DNA of 7,030 nucleotides from Planctomycetaceae bacterium (GTDB taxonomy: Bacteria > Planctomycetota > Planctomycetia > Pirellulales > Thermoguttaceae): NCBI GenBank assembly GCA_031283825.1, contig JAITAZ010000540.1, positions 1 to 7,030 on the forward strand, read 5' to 3'. A program made the translations under genes and the position numbers. Under the pieces are notes generated by a model. That model saw only the letters and a program-made list of their open reading frames with translations, ran no database searches and had not been told where the DNA came from. Below are positions 1 to 5,031 of this stretch, one piece after another (within the stretch, counting starts at the first letter, position 1; each line of letters begins with the position of its first letter).

Positions 1-90
1 GTCCCTGCGGGACTTTCGGTTTGTGGGGCGTTTACCGGCGGTTACGCTGCGCTACACCGCCGGTTATGCACATCTCGCCCCTGCGGGGCT
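1..90. repeat. E1: GC-rich triple-hairpin dispersed element (cut by window edge)
   Basis: This GC-rich block in AT-rich surroundings is made of three inverted repeats. GTCCC/GGGAC (1-5 with 9-13) has a TGC loop. ACCGGCGGT/ACCGCCGGT (34-42 with 56-64) is a 9-bp stem around a 13-nt loop. GCCCC/GGGGC (77-81 with 85-89) again has a TGC loop. GGGGCG at 25-30 can also pair with CGCCCC at 76-81 and close the middle hairpin into a larger structure. No reading frame runs through it. A degraded inverted copy lies at 441-540, which supports a dispersed repeat. It resembles REP-like elements, but no associated REP transposase is visible. The element may begin before the window. Confidence 0.8.
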
Positions 91-440
91 AACATAAATT
101 TTCTACTGATATATTACAATATTTTAAATTTTCCTTTTATTATGGTTAAAAAAGAACAAGAGAACGGCATGAAACACTGCCCGTATATCCGAACAAAATC
201 TCATTCAAACCAAACCTCCGTAGTAACCTATTCTCTCCCAAACGTAACCTCTTTTTCTGCTTGCTTTTTTAATTAGGTTTGTGTGCTTCGTCCTTTGCTA
301 CTGATGTTAGTTTGTTAAGAAAAGTAAGTTAAAATAAGGTTTTCGAAAAATAATAAAATATCATTGAATAAATTACACAGAAACTTTAAAATTATTGTTA
401 CAAAAAATAAAACCTCATAAAGTATGACCGCCGATTTTAT
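91..440. other. Non-coding AT-rich stretch, nothing recognised
   Basis: This AT-rich stretch contains only short A and T runs and weak local similarity, such as GTAACCT occurring twice between about 220 and 250. I see no tRNA, no convincing promoter, no strong hairpin and no credible coding frame. A 44-codon frame at 142-276 is discussed among the rejected items. It separates the two inverted copies of the E element. Confidence 0.5.
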
Positions 441-540
441 TTTTATTATAGCCCCACAGAAAAAACATGTGTATAACCGGATATATAACGAAACACAATC
501 GCCGGTAAAATGTCGTCAAAAACTAAAGTCCCGCATAGAC
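441..540 (-). repeat. E2: decayed inverted copy of element E1
   Basis: The reverse complement of this stretch aligns along its length with 1-100. Over the ungapped block 450-509 against 31-90, 42 of 60 positions match. TTTACCGGCG and GGGGCT match exactly, and CCGGTTATRCACAT differs at one position. Of the 18 mismatches, 12 are C-to-T or G-to-A relative to E1, as expected of a copy drifting to AT. The outer part (540 down to 510) aligns with 1-30 with one indel. The GCCCC/GGGGC hairpin is destroyed, and only ACCGG/CCGGT of the central stem survives, so base pairing has not been maintained. The left limit is approximate. Confidence 0.75.
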
Positions 541-701
541 GACTTTACGAATTATCGTTACAATAAACTCCACAAAATTACAAAAATTGGTTTTTAGAAA
601 TTCTCTAAACTCCAGAATATTGTTTTAAATAAACAAAAGAGGACAATGAGGACTTCGGGAACAGATTAGATCGAAATTTAAGAATTAGGTAACCATTCAA
701 G
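541..701. other. Non-coding AT-rich stretch, nothing recognised
   Basis: This stretch lies between the E2 element and repeat R1. GACTTT at 541-546 pairs with AAAGTC at 525-530 in a small stem at the E2 boundary. GTAACCATTCAAGG at 689-702 resembles the GTAACCGTTCACGG motif that recurs elsewhere in the window and directly precedes R1. No gene or clear promoter is visible. Confidence 0.45.
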
Positions 702-744
702 GTTTTTTAAATTCGTCATTATGTGATATCAGGTGAAAAATACA
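702..744 (+). repeat. R1: copy of a three-member dispersed repeat
   Basis: This 43-nt stretch matches 6842-6884 without gaps and with four mismatches. It also matches the reverse complement of 4531-4575. The shared core reads roughly TTTTTTAAATTCGGAATTATG, then TAATATCAGGCGAAAAATAC. All three copies are intergenic, and each is preceded, in repeat orientation, by a variant of GTAACCGTTCACGG. No coding frame is conserved among the copies. Confidence 0.75.
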
Positions 745-770
745 AATGATGATTTGCCAATAACAAATTT

Positions 771-807
771 GTAATCGTTCACAAGAAAAAAATCCGTGAA
801 CGGTTAC
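771..807 (+). promoter_or_regulatory. 12-bp hairpin just upstream of the TPR gene
   Basis: GTAATCGTTCAC (771-782) pairs with GTGAACGGTTAC (796-807) over 12 positions, including one wobble pair, around an A-rich 13-nt loop. It ends 25 nt before the TPR start codon, so if transcribed it would sit in the 5' leader. The right arm belongs to a 20-nt block (788-807) repeated exactly at 4569-4588. A perfect ACAAATTTGT palindrome (763-772) overlaps its left edge. A regulatory role is inference from position; it may be only another dispersed repeat. Confidence 0.45.
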
Positions 808-832
808 AAAAATTTTTTCACCAAATCAAAAT

Positions 833-3800
833 ATGTATAAAAATTTAATATTTGTAATTTACTTAATTTTGTTTTTTGACGTTTCTGATTCCTGTTTTGC
901 TCAAACGAATTTTGAACGCGAAAATGACTCGAAAAAATTACACGACAGATATTGGCAAATTCTTGTCAACTCGCCCCGTCGCGGCACAACATTTGATCGC
1001 GTTTACAATCTCTACTCACAATCAAACGAAATCAATCAACTCCTCGACAAATGTTTAAAAATCTCAAAACAATCGCCAAACGACGCTAAATCTTGGATAC
1101 TACTCGGATTGATTTACGAAAAATACAACAACCCAAATAAAGCAATCGAATCCTATAAACTCGCCGCCAATCTCGCTCCAAAAGAACCACTCGCGTTTTA
1201 CTATCTCGGAGAATCGCTAATCTCACAAGGAAAATTACACGAAGCAATAAATATGCTCGAAATCTCTATACAGAATAATCCCTCCAACAAACAAGAACTT
1301 CGCTCCATCCTCTTACTACTCGGCAAAACCACTGAACGCGCCGGATACACAAAAAAAGCCGACAATGTCTGGAAACAATTACAACAACTCTACCCAAACA
1401 ACCCAGAAATCGTCTCGATAATAACAAATATTCTCGAATCAGAAAGACGAATCGACGAAGCAATAAAAATATACGATCAATATCTAATATCAAATCCAAA
1501 TAATTACTCCTTTGTCCAATTCAAACTCGCATCACTCTCGCTGAAAATCCGAAAAGATAAAAATTTCTCGCCCGTCAACGATTACGAAAATTTACTCGAT
1601 AAACTCGACCCAAACAGTTGGCTCGCCGAAATCGTACGAAAACGATTAGAACAATTTTTCGCCGAAAAAAATAACCTCGCCGGACTCGCCGACTTCTACA
1701 AAAATAGACTCAAAAAATATCCAAACGAATCCGAATCAATCCTAAAACTCGCTAACTTACTAATAAAACTTGAACGCAAAAACGAATCGCAAGAATTACT
1801 CGAAAACACAATCGCAAAATCGCCAAACAATACTCTACTACGACACGCCTTAATCGACATTTACGTTACAAAAAATCAACTCGACGCCGCAATCGAACAA
1901 TATCAAAAAATCGACAAAATTAAATCGTCCGCCGACCCAAACTATATCATCGAATGGGGCGAATTGATAATGAAATCAACTCAAACAAATAAACGCGACG
2001 AAGCAATAAAAATATGGTCGCGATTAGTTGACCAGTCGCCCGACAATCCAATAATCGCAATTCGCGTCGCCGAACTCGCGGAGAAATACAATATTACCGA
2101 CACCGCCGAAAAATATTATAAATACGCAATTACCCTACGCCCCGACGACGCCGTTTTCCGCGAATATCTCGGTATCTTTTATTATCGTCAAGCCGAGATA
2201 AAAAAAGCGGTCGAAATTATTCAGTCTATCGCCGAAAATAATCGCAAAAACGCCGAGTCTTTAACGCTCGTCGGAACTTTGCTGTCGTCAATTCACGCTG
2301 AAAAAGAATCGCTCGACGCTTTCAAAAACGCCGTAAAATTGTCGCCCGAAAACCCGTCAATAAGATGGAAATATATCGAATCGTTGACACGTCAAGGCGA
2401 CGCCGATAACGCAGTTACGCAACTAGTCGAAACAGATAAACTAATTCAATCAGACGACGAATTCGACGCCTTCCTGCGAAACGAAATTCGCTTCATGACG
2501 CAAATTTCACAATCGGAAAAAATATTAAAAAAATTAAACGATAAAATCACAGATAACAATTCGGGAATTATCGTAACAAAAAATCAAACGCAAAAATTAT
2601 ACTGGCGAATTGCGGTTTATAATCGGCATCTGGGCAAGTCGGAAACCGCTATTCAAATGATGGACAAAGCGATTGAATATCAAAATAATATTGTCGAAAA
2701 TAATTCGCAAACGACAAAATTATTATCGTTACGAATATTACAAGCGGCGACCGAATTGTACGCAAAATGCAACGACACAAATAAAGCAATAAAAATTTTG
2801 CAGATTTTATCAGAACAAAACAGCATCCGCCAAACAACTTTTATCAGACAACTTGCAGAGTTGCAAATCGAAATCGGAGATAAAGATACAGCGATCAAAA
2901 CAATCAATCGTTTAATAGAATCCGGCGTTACAAACGCGGCGGTTATTGCGTCGTGCGCTGAATTGCTTTTTAAGTCGGAGAAAATTCAAGAGGCGATTGA
3001 TCTGTTGCGTCGCGGCTTGAGATTAAACCCGAATGATTTATTGATCCAAAAAATGCTTTCAGAATACTTGGCGAAAAACGGTCAAATAAAAGACGCAATC
3101 GACGTCGCCCGTCGTCTGTTTGACAAGACTGAAAATATAGAATCCAAAATGCAATTGGCAAAAACAATCGCCGAATATTATCTGGCGATTGAAATTTCAA
3201 ATAAGGTCGAAAAAGTTGACGTCAATTCAAAAAATAAATCTAAATTAAACGACAAAACATTGAGCGAGCTTTTGTATATTGTGAAAAATTCGGCGGACAG
3301 GCGGTCGTCGGTTCTTTGTGCGGCGGCTGCGTTTGAAGTTCTGTCTGATTTTGCGGCAGCACGGGAGGAACTCGAAGGATTTTTAATCGAAACCGGCGGA
3401 GAAAATCACGCCGATAAATTATTGTTACGAAAATTAGTAAACGTAACCCAAAAATTGCACGATTACGAATCAGCGGTTAAATATCAAGAAATAATTTGCA
3501 AAGACAACAACGACTCGGCAGAACTCGACAAATTATTCGCCCTTTACGACATCAATGGAAATCGCGAGAAACAATTGCAGCTCTTTATGAGACAAATTCT
3601 GAATAAAAATAATCTGCAAGAACAACTCAACATGATCGACAAAATGATTTGCAGAGAAGAATACGACGCCGTCGATCACGTGTTGGCGTTTTTTGAAATT
3701 CACGAAGAATCGAATTGGGAAATAACGTACAGACAAATCGCGATTGCCGCATACAAAAAACAAAAAAATTTACCGGAATTAGTTCGTAATTTTCGCAAAC

Positions 3801-4249
3801 AAAATTTTGTCGATAACAAAAATTCTAACGACTTAAAAAACGAAAATAATTATCGTAACGAATATTCAACCGGCGATCAATTCACAAAATATTTGGACGA
3901 TCAATTTAACAACAGCGCATGGAAATTAAACGCTAACTTGCCAACCAAAGATTTTAGCGTCTGGAAAATAGAAAACGACGATCCAGAAACGACGTCAATA
4001 TTTAAACATCAAGAGATCTTTTTATTGACCCTTTTCAGAGAGAAATTAATTCGTAATCAGAATTATCGTACATTTAATAATGTTCCTCCACCAAAGCCGT
4101 TTTATCGAGTAGATAATTTTTCGGAAGCGAGTTTCTTATCGTTATGCTGGATGCTACGAGAAATGAACGTTGAAGAAATAATCAAAAAATATAACCCAAC
4201 CGAAAAAGAAATAAAAAGATTAAAAGCGCTTTGCATCTTGCAACCATAA
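833..4249 (+). CDS. Exported large TPR-repeat protein, planctomycete-like
   Basis: This is a predicted exported TPR scaffold of 1138 residues. Residues 1-23 form a hydrophobic signal peptide with a likely type I site after CFA (A23). Residues 38-58 carry the block DRYWQILVNSPRRGTTFDRVY, which I recall from large planctomycete TPR proteins. Helical repeats fill most of 60-990. The clearest are near 86-119 (SWILLGLIYEKYNNPNKAIESYKLA), 120-153, 474-507 (LVGTLLSSIHAEKESLDAFKNAV) and 702-735. An Asn/Lys-rich stretch (about 990-1010) precedes a non-TPR C-terminus (about 1015-1138). No catalytic motif is evident, so a role in protein-protein interaction is inferred from the fold. This is the first ATG in frame, and the signal peptide supports it; no Shine-Dalgarno is seen. 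Leucine codons change from mainly CTC/CTA early to TTG/TTA later, which is odd. The partner is unknown. Confidence 0.92.
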   Translation: MYKNLIFVIYLILFFDVSDSCFAQTNFERENDSKKLHDRYWQILVNSPRRGTTFDRVYNLYSQSNEINQLLDKCLKISKQSPNDAKSWILLGLIYEKYNNPNKAIESYKLAANLAPKEPLAFYYLGESLISQGKLHEAINMLEISIQNNPSNKQELRSILLLLGKTTERAGYTKKADNVWKQLQQLYPNNPEIVSIITNILESERRIDEAIKIYDQYLISNPNNYSFVQFKLASLSLKIRKDKNFSPVNDYENLLDKLDPNSWLAEIVRKRLEQFFAEKNNLAGLADFYKNRLKKYPNESESILKLANLLIKLERKNESQELLENTIAKSPNNTLLRHALIDIYVTKNQLDAAIEQYQKIDKIKSSADPNYIIEWGELIMKSTQTNKRDEAIKIWSRLVDQSPDNPIIAIRVAELAEKYNITDTAEKYYKYAITLRPDDAVFREYLGIFYYRQAEIKKAVEIIQSIAENNRKNAESLTLVGTLLSSIHAEKESLDAFKNAVKLSPENPSIRWKYIESLTRQGDADNAVTQLVETDKLIQSDDEFDAFLRNEIRFMTQISQSEKILKKLNDKITDNNSGIIVTKNQTQKLYWRIAVYNRHLGKSETAIQMMDKAIEYQNNIVENNSQTTKLLSLRILQAATELYAKCNDTNKAIKILQILSEQNSIRQTTFIRQLAELQIEIGDKDTAIKTINRLIESGVTNAAVIASCAELLFKSEKIQEAIDLLRRGLRLNPNDLLIQKMLSEYLAKNGQIKDAIDVARRLFDKTENIESKMQLAKTIAEYYLAIEISNKVEKVDVNSKNKSKLNDKTLSELLYIVKNSADRRSSVLCAAAAFEVLSDFAAAREELEGFLIETGGENHADKLLLRKLVNVTQKLHDYESAVKYQEIICKDNNDSAELDKLFALYDINGNREKQLQLFMRQILNKNNLQEQLNMIDKMICREEYDAVDHVLAFFEIHEESNWEITYRQIAIAAYKKQKNLPELVRNFRKQNFVDNKNSNDLKNENNYRNEYSTGDQFTKYLDDQFNNSAWKLNANLPTKDFSVWKIENDDPETTSIFKHQEIFLLTLFREKLIRNQNYRTFNNVPPPKPFYRVDNFSEASFLSLCWMLREMNVEEIIKKYNPTEKEIKRLKALCILQP

Positions 4250-4250
4250 T

Positions 4251-4268
4251 TTTAAATTCGGAATTGAG
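4251..4268 (+). repeat. Short AAATTCGGAATT repeat, first of an inverted pair
   Basis: TTTAAATTCGGAATT (4251-4265) begins right after the TPR stop codon and is identical to the core of R3 at 6846-6860. AAATTCGGAATTGAG (4254-4268) recurs exactly inverted at 4944-4958. The two inverted 15-mers thus bracket most of the intergenic region. A short GAGATTT direct repeat follows. No terminator-quality hairpin is seen at the end of gene 1 beyond a small TTGCA/TGCAA stem inside its last codons. Confidence 0.5.
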
Positions 4269-4391
4269 ATTTGAGATTTGGGTAATGTTCAAGCGGAATA
4301 TTTGTACAAAAATTCAACTTAATGTTTATGAATATAATTTTTATGAATGCGCATGAAATAAGCATTTGCAAATAACAATAACTTAACGCTC

Positions 4392-4467
4392 GTAGAGACG
4401 CAATGCCTTGCGTCTCATTGTTCGATCAAAAGATCACCGATAGAGACGCAAGGCATTGCGTCTCTAC
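4392..4467. repeat. 76-bp double palindrome with GAGACGCAA arms
   Basis: The outer arms 4392-4416 and 4443-4467 are perfectly complementary over 25 bp around a 26-nt centre that contains GATCAAAAGATC. Each half is itself a hairpin: GAGACGCAA/TTGCGTCTC at 4395-4403/4408-4416 and TAGAGACGCAA/TTGCGTCTCTA at 4441-4451/4456-4466, both with 4-nt loops. The element can therefore fold as one long stem or two short ones. GTAGAGACGCAAGGCATTGC-type palindromes are, as I recall, widespread in Bacteroidetes and cyanobacterial genomes, so this is probably a known class of dispersed repeat. It has no T-run, so a terminator role is unlikely. Confidence 0.85.
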
Positions 4468-4530
4468 ATTGGGTTTAGCAATTTTAAAACGCTAAAAGTC
4501 CCTAATAAATTGTTACAACGCAAAATCCAA

Positions 4531-4575
4531 AATAAATTTTCCGACTAATATTACATAATTCAGAATTTAAAAATC
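4531..4575 (-). repeat. R2: inverted copy of the three-member dispersed repeat
   Basis: The reverse complement matches R3 (starting at 6842) over 45 nt with seven mismatches. The stretch CAATTATGTAATATT-like in the middle is the best conserved part. In repeat orientation it follows directly on GTAACCGTTCACGG (complement of 4575-4588), so R2 and the adjoining hairpin may be one longer unit. It lies between the two genes in opposite orientation to R1 and R3. Confidence 0.65.
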
Positions 4576-4608
4576 CGTGAACGGTTACGATATTTGTAGC
4601 CGTTCACG
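4576..4608 (+). repeat. 13-bp hairpin sharing a 20-nt block with the TPR leader
   Basis: CGTGAACGGTTAC (4576-4588) pairs with GTAGCCGTTCACG (4596-4608), 12 Watson-Crick pairs plus one wobble, around a 7-nt loop. The 20 nt at 4569-4588 are identical to 788-807. The A-rich tail after it (CACAAGAGAAAAATTCC) resembles the loop of the 771-807 hairpin. Here the GTGAAC arm comes first, while at 771 it comes second, so the arms are the conserved unit and not the whole hairpin. Confidence 0.7.
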
Positions 4609-4616
4609 CACAAGAG

Positions 4617-4653
4617 AAAAATTCCTACGCCCCGAAGGAGCAACGGAATTTTT
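4617..4653 (+). terminator. Terminator-like hairpin with T-run, or another repeat
   Basis: AAAAATTCC (4617-4625) pairs with GGAATTTTT (4645-4653). An inner GCCCC/GGAGC stem with one mismatch closes on a GAA loop. The right arm runs into a stretch of seven T, and on the other strand the left arm gives five T, so it could terminate in either direction. It is 368 nt past the TPR stop, and no gene points at it from the right, so a terminator role is uncertain. The GC-rich apical part resembles a dispersed repeat more than a gene-specific terminator. Confidence 0.4.
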
Positions 4654-4668
4654 TTGATCAATATGGTC

Positions 4669-4680
4669 AACAATATTGTT
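4669..4680. repeat. Perfect 12-bp palindrome AACAATATTGTT
   Basis: AACAATATTGTT equals its own reverse complement and is followed by another AATATT. It sits just outside the large palindrome at 4685. It could be a binding site for a dimeric regulator or a chance AT-rich palindrome; nothing in the sequence decides between these. Confidence 0.35.
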
Positions 4681-4684
4681 AATA

Positions 4685-4816
4685 TTAACTCATGTTACGC
4701 AGTAGTTGTCCGTCAGTAGGCGGTAATTGATCAGGTAGGCGGTCGCCTACCTGATCGGTGATCAACCTGATCGATAAACGTTTACTGACGGACAAATACT
4801 GTGTAACATGAATTAA
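4685..4816. mobile_element. ~130-bp MITE-like / cruciform palindrome with 28-bp terminal arms
   Basis: CATGTTACGCAGTAGTTGTC and onward (4691-4718) pairs with 4783-4810 over 28 positions: 26 Watson-Crick, one G-T and one mismatch. TTAA lies outside on both sides (4685-4688, 4813-4816). The basal stem extends inward four more pairs, two of them wobble. Inside is a second, perfect hairpin: GATCAGGTAGGCG (4729-4741) with CGCCTACCTGATC (4744-4756) and a 2-nt loop. GGTGATCAACC (4757-4767) forms a third small stem. ACCTGATC occurs again at 4765-4772. There is no coding capacity. Long terminal inverted repeats without a transposase suggest a non-autonomous transposable element. A structured RNA or simple cruciform is the alternative. 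The TTAA flanks fit a target duplication but also just extend the inverted repeat. Confidence 0.55.
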
Positions 4817-5031
4817 GAAAAAATCAAGATGGAAAATTTGGAATCGGGAGAAATTTGAAATTATGTTTTTAATTTTGAGTTGAAACAATAATTACAAGTC
4901 AGGTTAAAAACAACACTGAATTTCTCTTTAATTCTAAAGTTTCCTCAATTCCGAATTTTCCTCTCCTTTTTCCCTTTTTCCGGTGCGTAAAAAAAATTTT
5001 TTGCGTTATCGATTACAAATATATTGGTGCG
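4817..5031 (+). promoter_or_regulatory. Leader region of the polyferredoxin gene
   Basis: This is the only sequence between the large palindrome and gene 2, so its promoter probably lies here. Visible are the inverted 15-mer CTCAATTCCGAATTT (4944-4958), a nearly pure pyrimidine tract (about 4956-4980), and an A8T6 tract flanked by GCG triplets (4985-5005) that should bend DNA and can fold on itself. I cannot assign -35/-10 boxes or a Bacteroidetes-type promoter with confidence. No Shine-Dalgarno precedes the ATG. Confidence 0.3.

Noticed and set aside
142..276. 44-codon open frame on the + strand starting MVKKEQENGMKHCPYIR and ending at TAG
   Set aside because: It has no Shine-Dalgarno or clear promoter, no recognisable motif and ordinary length for chance in this DNA, and it ends in a Phe/Asn tail from a T-rich run. 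Conservation in relatives would be needed to revive it.
833..904. Possible lipoprotein signal, because Cys21 follows the hydrophobic segment
   Set aside because: The residues before Cys21 (VSDS) do not fit a lipobox, which needs Leu or similar at -3 and Gly or Ala at -1. A type I site after Ala23 fits better.
2649..2907. Two overlapping minus-strand frames inside the TPR gene, rich in Ile, Leu and Cys
   Set aside because: They are antisense shadows of a gene with clear TPR periodicity; the hydrophobic look comes from reading A-rich helices in reverse.
4392..4467. Repeated GAGACGCAA units considered as a CRISPR remnant
   Set aside because: The units are inverted, not direct, there is no regular spacer series, and no cas gene is in the window.
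4685..4888. 67-codon minus-strand frame over the large palindrome
   Set aside because: Half of it is the inverted repeat read as protein; the rest is AT-rich filler with no family resemblance.
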